A stretch of 12,581 bases of DNA. Origin: Chloroflexi bacterium RBG_16_68_14 (GTDB taxonomy: Bacteria > Chloroflexota > Dehalococcoidia > DSTF01 > RBG-16-68-14). The notes under the pieces were generated by a model. It was not told the DNA's origin. It worked only from the letters and a program-made list of their open reading frames with translations, and made no database searches. Position 1 is the stretch's first letter; every line of letters begins with the position of its first letter. A program made the position numbers and the translations under genes. Shown one piece after another: positions 6,134-12,429 of the stretch. The stretch is from assembly GCA_001796995.1 (NCBI GenBank), contig MGOB01000063.1, positions 17,468 through 30,048 of the forward strand, written 5' to 3'.

Positions 6134-7237
6134 TCAGTCCGTCAGCAGCTCGCCGGCGTTCAGGTCGCTGATGGCGGCCAGGGTTCGCGTCAGGATGGTG
6201 GTGAAGAGCTCTACGCCCCGCTCGTTCGCCATGTCGATCGAGCCCATGGAGATGACGGAGTAGACGATGAGGAAGAGGACAGACACTCGATAGTCTGCCC
6301 AGCACTGGTCGAAGTCGTATCCCCGCACGCCGCGCTCCGTGAGGATGTCATGGTACATCCTCAGCAGGCCCTGCTCCTTCGCCTTGCGCTCGGAGGGCGG
6401 GAGCGTGCCCGCCAGAAAGTAGGCGACGTCGAAGACGCCGCGCCCGCGCGATGAGATCTGCCAGTCGATGACGGCGAGGGAGTCGTTGCTTCCGGGCGGG
6501 CCGAAGAAGAGGATGTCGAGCCGGTAGTCGCCGTGAACGATGGTGCGCGGGCGCGCGCCGAACTTGTGCATCAGGGGCCGGATGCTCTTGCCGAACCGCT
6601 CGGCAATGTCGCGCAGCGCTGGGGAGAGCTGGTGGCCGAAGCGTTCGATGAAGGGATCCCACGATTCGGCGTATGACTGCTCCGCCGATTCGATCTGCCA
6701 GTCATCGTCGATCGATGGCATCCAGTCGAGCTCGCCCAGCTTCGGGTTCTCCCACCAGGTGGCGTGGAACTTGGCCAGCTCCCGGATGCAGAGCTCCGCC
6801 TGCTGCACGGAGCACCCCGCGAGCTGGTCGCCGACGCGGGCCGGCGCCAGATCTTCGAGCAGCAGCACGTAATCGCCGGTCTCGGGGTCGAAGGCGCTGT
6901 AATAGCGGCGCGGCGTGCGCAGCTCGATGGCGTGGGCGACCTGTTCGTAGAAGCGCACCTCGCGCTCGTAGAAGCGGAAGAAGGTGGCGACCTCGCGGTT
7001 CTCCGGGGCGGCGGCGGGCAGCTTGGCGATGAGCGACTGCGGGGCGCCCTCCTCGGCCTTGTCGTAGCTGAGCTTGACCTGGGCGAGCTGTCCCATGAAG
7101 CCAACCCCTTCGCCGACGACCGCCGTGTCGATCGACGTCACGTTGCTGGTCGCGATGGCGCCGCCCTCGCGCAGCGCCTGCGTGAGCCACTCAGGCGTGA
7201 GGTCCTGGGGACCGCTCGGTAGCTTCTGACCTGCCAT
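6134..7237 (-). CDS. APH/ecdysteroid-kinase-like phosphotransferase family protein
   Basis: This 367-residue protein belongs to the aminoglycoside-phosphotransferase-like kinase superfamily, which phosphorylates small hydroxyl compounds or acyl carriers with ATP. A nucleotide loop GEGVGFMGQ is at 42-50, the ATP-anchoring lysine is probably K72 (LIAKLP), the hinge is VLLLEDL (124-130), the catalytic loop is IVHGDYRLDILFFG (233-246), and the metal-binding DFG-equivalent is IDWQ (D258). The catalytic loop should read HGDxxxxN; here residue 242 is Ile instead of Asn. The ATG at 7237 has AGGAGG eight to nine bases upstream. The open frame runs much further upstream, but that part overlaps the reductase in another frame and crosses a repeat, so I reject it. 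It follows the reductase gene by 29 bases and is probably in the same operon. The substrate is unknown. Confidence 0.9.
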   Translation of the reverse strand: MAGQKLPSGPQDLTPEWLTQALREGGAIATSNVTSIDTAVVGEGVGFMGQLAQVKLSYDKAEEGAPQSLIAKLPAAAPENREVATFFRFYEREVRFYEQVAHAIELRTPRRYYSAFDPETGDYVLLLEDLAPARVGDQLAGCSVQQAELCIRELAKFHATWWENPKLGELDWMPSIDDDWQIESAEQSYAESWDPFIERFGHQLSPALRDIAERFGKSIRPLMHKFGARPRTIVHGDYRLDILFFGPPGSNDSLAVIDWQISSRGRGVFDVAYFLAGTLPPSERKAKEQGLLRMYHDILTERGVRGYDFDQCWADYRVSVLFLIVYSVISMGSIDMANERGVELFTTILTRTLAAISDLNAGELLTD

Positions 7238-7266
7238 CGATGGAGACCTCCTCTGGCGGCGGCGAG

Positions 7267-8010
7267 TCACATGTACATCCCGCCGTTGGGGTTGAACTGC
7301 TGGCCGGTGATCCAGTCGCCCTCGGTGACCAGGAAGCGGATGAAGGCGGCCACCTCTTCCGGCCGGCCGAAGCGGCCGAGGGGGATGCGGCTGACGAGCG
7401 CCTCCTTCACCTCGTCGCTGAGGGCGATCACCATGTCCGTCTCCACGAAGCCGGGGCACATGGCGTTGACGGTGATATTGTAGCGGGCCAGCTCCTGGGC
7501 CGCCGACTTGGTAAAGGCGATGAGCCCCGCCTTGGCGGCAGCGTAGTTCGACTGGCCCGCGTTTCCCATCTGGCCGATGATGCTGGACATGTTGATGATG
7601 CGTCCGTAGTTGCGCTCGATCATGTGGGGGAGGACAGCCGAGGTGCAGTAGAAGGCGCTGTTGAGGTCGGTGTTGATCACCTCGTGCCACTCCTCCACCG
7701 ACATCCGCCGCAGCGTCCGGTCGCGGTTGACGCCGGCGTTGTTCACCAGGATGTCGATCTGGCCGAACTCCTCCAGCGCGCGCTCCACCATCGCCTGGAC
7801 GTCGTCCGGATGGGCGACGCCGGCGCGGACGGCGATGGCGCGGGCGCCCTGGCCGGTGAGATCGCTTACAAGCTGCTCGGCCTGCTCCTGGCTCTGGTAG
7901 TAGTTGACCACGACGGCGGCGCCCCACTCCGCCAGCTCCTTCGCTACCGCCCGGCCGATGCCCCGCGAGGCGCCGGTGACGATGGCCACCTGCCCGTCCA
8001 ATCGCTTCAT
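7267..8010 (-). CDS. FabG/PhaB-type short-chain dehydrogenase (3-oxoacyl or acetoacetyl-CoA reductase)
   Basis: This 247-residue NAD(P)H-dependent reductase of the classical SDR family interconverts 3-oxoacyl and 3-hydroxyacyl thioesters. It has the cofactor motif TGASRGIG (12-19), NNAG (90-93), the catalytic Asn in INTDLN (N113), catalytic S143, and YAAAK with Y156 and K160. The substrate/cofactor segment is CPGFVETDM (185-193). The ending NPNGGMYM resembles PhaB acetoacetyl-CoA reductases as well as FabG, so carrier (ACP or CoA) cannot be settled. The ATG at 8010 is preceded by GGAGGA at a good distance; an in-frame ATG at 8073 would add residues PALSAVEG encoded by an intergenic repeat and is rejected. 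It precedes the phosphotransferase gene by 29 bases. Nearby ccr favours a CoA-thioester role. Confidence 0.93.
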   Translation of the reverse strand: MKRLDGQVAIVTGASRGIGRAVAKELAEWGAAVVVNYYQSQEQAEQLVSDLTGQGARAIAVRAGVAHPDDVQAMVERALEEFGQIDILVNNAGVNRDRTLRRMSVEEWHEVINTDLNSAFYCTSAVLPHMIERNYGRIINMSSIIGQMGNAGQSNYAAAKAGLIAFTKSAAQELARYNITVNAMCPGFVETDMVIALSDEVKEALVSRIPLGRFGRPEEVAAFIRFLVTEGDWITGQQFNPNGGMYM

Positions 8011-8033
8011 CCGAACTTTCCTCCTCCGCAGTT

Positions 8034-8150
8034 GGGAAACTAGGAACCCTTCGACTGCGCTCAGGGCAGGCAAGGAACAGGGAACAAGCTTGCCCGAAGG
8101 CGAACGCAGTGAGTGTACAACAGGAACGAGGAACAGGGAACAAGGGGTCG
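8034..8150. repeat. Intergenic repeat cluster (CCCTTCGACTGCGCTCAGGG type plus 16-base direct repeats)
   Basis: The gap between the GNAT and reductase genes is made of repeats. AGGAACAGGGAACAAG occurs exactly at 8073-8088 and 8129-8144. A further relative, GGGAAACTAGGAACCC, lies at about 8034-8049. The block 8047-8071 begins CCCTTCGACTGCGCTCAGGG and ends CAGGC; on the opposite strand 8088-8112 carries a diverged inverted copy sharing ACTGCG and GGGCAAGC. This sequence type is frequent between genes in Chloroflexota and other environmental genomes, where its translations give spurious peptides such as CPERSRR and ALSAVEG. I see no gene here. Confidence 0.75.
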
Positions 8151-8173
8151 AGGGTTCCGCGCCTGACTGCCGC

Positions 8174-8620
8174 TCATTGCTGTTCCACGGTTCGCGGCCA
8201 GTCGCGCCGCAGGTTTATGAGCCCTGCGCCTTCGCTCGGCACGAAGCCGCAGCCGCGGTAGAAGGGCAGCAGGTCGGCCTCGAAGTCGACGTGCAGCCAC
8301 TCGCAGCCCCGGGCCTTCGCTGCGTCGGCCGCGGCCGTGACCAGCGCGGCACCGATGCCACGACGCTGATGGCTGACGCGAACCGTCGTATCTAGGATAA
8401 AGGCGTGCAGCCCGCCGTCCCAGGCGACGTTGACGAAGCCGACGAGGGCATCGCCCTCGTAAGCACAGACGTAGGTGAGGCTGCGGGCCAAAACAGGGGC
8501 GAAATCGCGCGCGGTGTGGCCCTCCCAGGCCGTGGCGAAGAGCTTGTTCAGAGCATCGTTGGAGACGGGCGGGCTCAGGCGCAGCTCGATGGACGGAGCT
8601 GAGGCTTCGTCCCGGCTCAT
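8174..8620 (-). CDS. GNAT-family N-acetyltransferase
   Basis: This 148-residue protein transfers an acetyl group from acetyl-CoA to an unidentified amine. The pyrophosphate-binding motif A is VSHQRRGIGAAL (82-93, with the Q/R-x-x-G-x-G core at 85-90). The preceding strand is AFILDTTVRV (73-82), and motif B is FYRGCGF (120-126), typical of the C-terminal half of GNATs. The start ATG overlaps the mutase stop as ATGA (8617-8620), and there is no separate ribosome-binding site, so it depends on translation of the mutase gene. The coupling hints at a role tied to that gene (possibly protein or metabolite acetylation), but this is only context. It is followed by the repeat cluster, which probably ends the operon. 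Confidence 0.9.
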   Translation of the reverse strand: MSRDEASAPSIELRLSPPVSNDALNKLFATAWEGHTARDFAPVLARSLTYVCAYEGDALVGFVNVAWDGGLHAFILDTTVRVSHQRRGIGAALVTAAADAAKARGCEWLHVDFEADLLPFYRGCGFVPSEGAGLINLRRDWPRTVEQQ

Positions 8621-10305
8621 ACCGCTGTGGGCGGGCGGTACTCGCCGAAGACCTGGCGCAGTTCGCCGCAGATCTCGCCCAGGGTGGCGTAGGTCTTGAC
8701 CGCCTCCAGGATGGGCGGCATGAGGTTCTCGTCGCTGCGGGCGGCCTCGTTAAGGCGGGCGAGGCTGGCCCGCACGGCGCCGTTATCCCGTTCGGCGCGC
8801 AGCCGGCGCAGCCGCTCGATCTGGGCCCTGGCCCGCTCCGTGTCGACGCGGAAGATGGTCTTGGGCGTCTCCTCGTTGCTGCGGAACTTGTTTACGCCGA
8901 CGACGATCCGCCGCCCCTCCTCGATCTCCCGCTGCTGGCGCACGGCGGCCGCCTGGATTTCGCGCTGCATGTAGCCCGCCTCGATGGCGGCGACGGCGCC
9001 GCCCATGTCCTCCACCCGGTCCAGGTACTCCTGGGCCTGGCGCTCGATCTCGTCGGTAAGGTGCTCGACATAATAGGAGCCGGCGAAGGGGTCGATGGTG
9101 TCGGTCACGCCCGTCTCGTGGGCGATGATCTGCTGGCTGCGCAGGGCGATGCGCTGGGCCTCCTCCGTCGGGAGGGCGAGCGCCTCGTCGTAGCAGGAGA
9201 GGGCGAGGGACTGGGCGCCGCCCAGGACGGAGGCGAGCCCCTGGATGGCCGCCCGCACGATGTTGTTCTCGGGCTGCTGGGCGGTGAGGGTGGCGCCGCC
9301 GGTCTGGACGTGGGTGCGCAGCAGCCAGGCCTTGGGGTCCTGGGCGCCGAACCGCTCACGCATCAGCCGGGCCCACATGCGGCGCAGCGCCCGGTACTTG
9401 GCGACCTCCTCGAAGAAGTTGTTGTGGGTGTTGAAGATCCAGGAGATGCGGGGCGCCACTTCGTCCACCCCGTAGCCCCGCTCCCGGCACGCCTCGATGT
9501 ACTCGATGGCGTTGGAGAAAGCGAAGGCGATCTCCTGGGCCGAGGTGGCGCCGGCGTCGCGGATGTGGTAGCCGCTGACGCTGATGGGGTTGAACTTGGG
9601 CGCGTTGCGGACGCAGTGGGCCATCAGGTCTGCCGCCAGCCGCAGCGAGGGCCGGGGTGGGAAGATGTAGGTGCCGCGAGCGACGTACTCTTTGAGCACG
9701 TCGTTCTGGGCGGTGCCCATGACATCGCCGGAGGGCACGCCCTGCTTCTCGGCCACGGCGATGTACATGGCGACCAGCACCGGCGCCGGCGCGTTGATGG
9801 TCATGGAGGTGCTCACCTTGTCGAGCGGGATGCCGTCGAACATCACCTCCATGTCCTGGAGGGAGTCGATGGCGACGCCCACCTGGCCGACCTCCGACTC
9901 CGCCATCGGGTCGTCCGAGTCGTACCCGATCTGGGTGGGCAGGTCGAAGGCGACGGAGAGGCCGGTCTGCCCCTGGGCCAGCAGGAACTTGTAGCGCTGG
10001 TTGGACTCCTCAGCCGTGCCGAAGCCGGCGTACTGGCGCATGGTCCAGAGGCGGCCCCGGTACATGGTGGGCTGGACGCCTCGGGTGAAGGGGTACTCGC
10101 CGGGGTAGCCGATGTCGCGGTCGTAGTCGATGTCCGCTACGTCCAGGGGCGTGTACAGGCGGTCGACGGGCCCGATGCTGGTCTCGAAGTCGGCGTCGCG
10201 CTCCGGGCTGCGCTCCAGCGCCGGGCGCAGCATCTGCTCCTCCCAGTCCGCCTTGGCGGAGCGGATGTCGTCGAGGGGGCTGTCGCGCGCGCCGTCGTCC
10301 GGCAT
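8617..10305 (-). CDS. mcmA: Methylmalonyl-CoA mutase large (catalytic) subunit, lacking the B12-binding domain
   Basis: This 562-residue protein is the substrate-binding TIM-barrel subunit of an adenosylcobalamin-dependent acyl-CoA mutase. It shows the family block YPFTRGVQPTMYRGR (71-85), MRQYAGFGTAEESN (89-102), SVAFDLPTQIGYDSDDP (117-133), TAQNDVLKEY (198-207) and SGYHIRDAGAT (244-254). The residues that set specificity match methylmalonyl-CoA mutase: Y92 (Tyr89 of the Propionibacterium enzyme) and R222 (Arg207, binds the substrate carboxylate), with Q200 and H247 also conserved. Isobutyryl- and 2-hydroxyisobutyryl-CoA mutases change the first two. The protein ends after the barrel and linker (YGEYRPPTAV region), with no DxHxxG cobalamin domain, so a separate small subunit must exist elsewhere. 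The ATG at 10305 has GAGG at a short spacing. It lies downstream of ccr by 118 bases and overlaps the GNAT gene. Confidence 0.94.
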   Translation of the reverse strand: MPDDGARDSPLDDIRSAKADWEEQMLRPALERSPERDADFETSIGPVDRLYTPLDVADIDYDRDIGYPGEYPFTRGVQPTMYRGRLWTMRQYAGFGTAEESNQRYKFLLAQGQTGLSVAFDLPTQIGYDSDDPMAESEVGQVGVAIDSLQDMEVMFDGIPLDKVSTSMTINAPAPVLVAMYIAVAEKQGVPSGDVMGTAQNDVLKEYVARGTYIFPPRPSLRLAADLMAHCVRNAPKFNPISVSGYHIRDAGATSAQEIAFAFSNAIEYIEACRERGYGVDEVAPRISWIFNTHNNFFEEVAKYRALRRMWARLMRERFGAQDPKAWLLRTHVQTGGATLTAQQPENNIVRAAIQGLASVLGGAQSLALSCYDEALALPTEEAQRIALRSQQIIAHETGVTDTIDPFAGSYYVEHLTDEIERQAQEYLDRVEDMGGAVAAIEAGYMQREIQAAAVRQQREIEEGRRIVVGVNKFRSNEETPKTIFRVDTERARAQIERLRRLRAERDNGAVRASLARLNEAARSDENLMPPILEAVKTYATLGEICGELRQVFGEYRPPTAV

Positions 10306-10313
10306 GGGGCCTC

Positions 10314-10343
10314 GGAACCTGGGAACCTTAGAACCAGGGAACC
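10314..10343. repeat. Short tandem GGAACC-type repeat upstream of the mutase gene
   Basis: GGAACCTGGGAACC (10314-10327) is followed by AGAACCAGGGAACC (10330-10343), two 14-base copies with two internal differences, plus an inverted GGTTCCCGG at 10361-10369. The core GGAAC..GGGAAC matches the units at 8073 and 8129, so the same repeat family seems to sit on both sides of the mutase-GNAT pair. It lies within 10-40 bases of the mutase start codon. Confidence 0.55.
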
Positions 10344-10396
10344 GGCGCCTTGCCCGCTGTGGTTCCCGGATTCAATGGTCCAAAGGTTCGTTTGTC

Positions 10397-10402
10397 AGTA
10401 TA
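10397..10402 (-). promoter_or_regulatory. Possible -10 box (TATACT) ahead of the mutase gene
   Basis: TATACT on the minus strand, about 92 bases upstream of the mutase ATG and downstream of the ccr stop, matches the consensus -10 at five of six positions in otherwise GC-rich DNA. No convincing -35 is present at the expected spacing, so the mutase may equally be transcribed from the ccr promoter. Confidence 0.2.
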
Positions 10403-10423
10403 CCTCACTCGATTCGCCCCTCC

Positions 10424-11677
10424 CTACGCCACCTCCGTCAGCCCCGGCCGCGTGGCGTTCACCAGGACGGCCATGTTGCCGTCGGGCTGCTTGCCCTCGT
10501 ACATGAGCTGGTGGCAGAGGCCCACTTCGTCGAACTGGTAGACCTTCGAGAGGGCGGGGGCCACCTTCTGCTCCGTCACCAGTTGGTTGATGCCGGCGGC
10601 CTGCGCGTCGTTGGCAAAGTGGGAGCCCTGGAGCCGCTTCTGCCGCATCCAGAGGTAGCGCAGGTCGACGACGGCGTTGTAGCCGGTGGTGCCGGCGCAG
10701 ATCACCACCATGCCGCCGTTGTCGCAGACGAAGATGGAGGTGGGGATGGTGTCCTCGCCCGGGTGCTCGAAGACGATGCGCGGGTTCCTGCGCTCGCCCA
10801 GCACGTCCCAGAGCGCCTTGCCGAAGGCGCGGGCGCCCTGAATCCAGCGGCCGTACCCCTCCTCGTCCGTCCAGTGGGGGGGCATGCCCCAGTGGTCGAA
10901 CTGCTTGCGGTTGACGTAGCCCGCGGCGCCCAGCCGCTTGCAGTACTCGCCCTTCTCCTCGCTGGAGGTGACGGCGACGGGGACGCCGCCCAGCGCCCGG
11001 GCGATCTGGATGGCCATGGAGCCCAGGCCGCCGCTGCCGCCCCAGACCAGGACCACGTCGCCGGGCTGGACGGTGTGGGGCGACCAGTGGGTGAGCATGC
11101 GGTAGGCGGTCGCCCCCACCAGCATGTAGGCGGCGGCGGCCTCCCAGGTGAGGTGGGGCGGCTTGGGCAGGCACTGGTGCGCCTGCGCTTTGGTGAACTG
11201 GGCGAAGCTGCCCCAGTTGGTCTCGTAGCCCCAGATCTTGTTGCTGGGCGCGAGGATCGGGTCGCCGCCCGCCTTGATGAAGGGATCGTCCTCGTCCCAC
11301 CAGCCGCAGTGGACGACCACCCGGTCGCCCACCTTGACGTTGGTCACGTCGCTGCCGACGGCGTAGACGATGCCGGAGGCGTCGCTGCCGCCGATGTGGA
11401 AGCCGGAGTCGTCCCCCATCTGGGCGTGGACGCGGATGACATCGACGGGCACGCCCAGGGCGGCCCAGACGTTGTTGTAGTTGATCCCCGCCGCCATCAC
11501 GTACACCAGCGCCTCGTTAGGCCCGATGTCGGGCACCGGCACCTTCTCGCGGGCGAAGGCCTTGCTCGGCTCGCCGAAGCGCTCGCGCCGGATGACCTGG
11601 GCGTACATGTACGGGGGTACCTGGCCGATGGGCGGTATCTCGCCGATCTCGTAGAGATCCTTCGTCTCGGTCGTCAT
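10424..11677 (-). CDS. ccr: Crotonyl-CoA carboxylase/reductase
   Basis: This 417-residue medium-chain reductase catalyses NADPH-dependent reductive carboxylation, crotonyl-CoA plus CO2 to (2S)-ethylmalonyl-CoA, the key step of the ethylmalonyl-CoA pathway; the family also accepts acrylyl-CoA. It follows Ccr closely along its length: GINYNNVWAALG (64-75), GWWDEDDPFIKAGGDP (125-140), KIWGYETNWGSFAQF (147-161), NADPH loop VWGGSGGLGS (211-220), IVFEHPGEDT (301-310), VVICAGTTGYN (324-334) and KRLQGSHFAN (347-356). The CO2-binding set known from the Kitasatospora enzyme (Asn81, Phe170, Glu171, His365) is matched by N68 in the NYNN segment, Y151, E152 and H353. The ATG at 11677 has AGGAGGA five bases upstream; the longer frame to 11728 lacks support. 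It is the first gene of the long minus-strand block and diverges from the gene at 11830. Confidence 0.95.
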   Translation of the reverse strand: MTTETKDLYEIGEIPPIGQVPPYMYAQVIRRERFGEPSKAFAREKVPVPDIGPNEALVYVMAAGINYNNVWAALGVPVDVIRVHAQMGDDSGFHIGGSDASGIVYAVGSDVTNVKVGDRVVVHCGWWDEDDPFIKAGGDPILAPSNKIWGYETNWGSFAQFTKAQAHQCLPKPPHLTWEAAAAYMLVGATAYRMLTHWSPHTVQPGDVVLVWGGSGGLGSMAIQIARALGGVPVAVTSSEEKGEYCKRLGAAGYVNRKQFDHWGMPPHWTDEEGYGRWIQGARAFGKALWDVLGERRNPRIVFEHPGEDTIPTSIFVCDNGGMVVICAGTTGYNAVVDLRYLWMRQKRLQGSHFANDAQAAGINQLVTEQKVAPALSKVYQFDEVGLCHQLMYEGKQPDGNMAVLVNATRPGLTEVA

Positions 11678-11829
11678 GCGCTTCCTCCTAGATTCGCTCC
11701 TCTTTGTGGCAGCGTGGCGATGATACACAAAGCTCAGCGCCCGCGCCAGCCTCGCCGTGAACGGAGAGCGTCTTACCTGCCGACAATGATAGTGAGAAGA
11801 AGATGCAGGTGCTTCGAGGGAGGCAGGGC
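11678..11829. promoter_or_regulatory. Divergent intergenic region between ccr and the coiled-coil gene
   Basis: Two transcription units start from opposite ends of this 152-base gap, so it should hold both promoters. On the minus strand TATCAT (complement at 11720-11725) could be a -10 for ccr. On the plus strand GACAAT (11782-11787) or GATAGT (11788-11793) could serve the gene at 11830. None has a good -35 partner. Clear ribosome-binding sites are AGGAGGA for ccr and GGGAGG (11818-11823) for the right-hand gene. I see no convincing operator palindrome. Confidence 0.3.
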
Positions 11830-12429
11830 ATGGCCGATAGCTTACCGCTACCCGCTGACGGCGACTGGAGGGAAGCGCTGTCGGAGCTGGAGCGCGGCCT
11901 CCACGCCGCTAGCCAGACAGCGGCGCGGCTGCGGCGCAGCCTGGAAGGCGCTGACCGCGAAGCGCGTTCTGGGGGAGCCGCGTTGCAGGATATAGCAGCG
12001 CTTGCCGCGCCAACCGAGCGGCCCGGGGAGCGCGGTGTGCCCTCCGCCTTCGAGCGGCTCTGGGAGCGCATCGAACATGAGAAGCTGGAGAGCCGGCGGG
12101 AGAGCCCGCCGGCGCTGGCAGCGGAGCGTCGAGGACTAGATTTGCTGCCCCGGCAGTACCTGGTGACGGTCGAAGACCAGGAGAGGAAGGTGGACCTGGT
12201 GCTCCTACACCGCGCCTTCCTCAGCCTGGCGAGGATGGAGGACTTCTCCCTGATCAGCTTCGCTCATGGCGTGCCGGTCATCTCCCTCAGAGTCGAGGGC
12301 GAGCTGGACCTCAACCAACTCAGCGAGGCGGTCGCCGCTGCGACAGGTCAGGACTCCGAGGCGATCCCGCAGGACGGCGACCGGCTTTTTCTGCGCCTGG
12401 CACCGCGCCAGGACGGGGGAGGCGAGTGA
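11830..12429 (+). CDS. Uncharacterised protein with N-terminal coiled coil
   Basis: I do not recognise this 199-residue protein. Residues about 10-100 are Ala/Arg/Glu/Leu-rich with heptad-like spacing (WREALSELERGLHAASQTAARL, split around residue 30; later ERLWERIEHEKLESRRE) and probably form a coiled coil interrupted by a Pro/Gly segment near 58-72. Residues about 105-192 form a compact alpha/beta domain starting DLLPRQYLVTVEDQERKVDL, with a hydrophobic helix LLHRAFLSLARME, a strand pair FSLISFAHGVPVISLRV and an acidic helix DLNQLSEAVAAATG. There is no signal peptide or membrane helix. The ATG at 11830 has GGGAGG six bases upstream, which decides against the ATG at 11803. Its stop overlaps the next ATG as TGATG, so the two products are made together and may interact. 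A scaffold or regulatory partner for a membrane protein is a guess. Confidence 0.75.
   Translation: MADSLPLPADGDWREALSELERGLHAASQTAARLRRSLEGADREARSGGAALQDIAALAAPTERPGERGVPSAFERLWERIEHEKLESRRESPPALAAERRGLDLLPRQYLVTVEDQERKVDLVLLHRAFLSLARMEDFSLISFAHGVPVISLRVEGELDLNQLSEAVAAATGQDSEAIPQDGDRLFLRLAPRQDGGGE

Noticed and set aside
7267..8073. An upstream ATG start for the reductase at 8073.
   Set aside because: The added residues (PALSAVEGFLVSQ) come from the intergenic repeat, while the ATG at 8010 has GGAGGA and matches the normal SDR N-terminus.
6134..8143. A 669-codon minus-strand open frame that extends the phosphotransferase far upstream.
   Set aside because: The first 300 codons lie in another frame over the reductase gene, are Arg/Pro/Gly-rich, and begin in a repeat that yields CPERSRR. 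The real start at 7237 has a strong ribosome-binding site.
8034..8150. A CRISPR array, because of the repeated 16-mers.
   Set aside because: There are only two exact copies, the interval contains other repeat types, and no cas gene is nearby.
8617..10305. Assignment of the mutase as 2-hydroxyisobutyryl-CoA or isobutyryl-CoA mutase.
   Set aside because: Those enzymes change the Tyr of RQY and the Arg of PSxR; here both (Y92, R222) are kept, which fits methylmalonyl-CoA mutase.
9061..10506. A 481-codon plus-strand open frame opposite the mutase gene.
   Set aside because: It is the GC-rich antisense shadow of a clearly conserved gene, with a Val/Gly/Asp/His-rich composition and no recognisable motif.
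10424..11728. An upstream start for ccr at 11728.
   Set aside because: The extra 17 residues are basic and unlike the family, and the ATG at 11677 has AGGAGGA at ideal spacing.
10130..11995. A 621-codon plus-strand open frame opposite ccr.
   Set aside because: Same reason: it is the antisense shadow of ccr, running across an intergenic repeat and into the wrong frame of the next gene.
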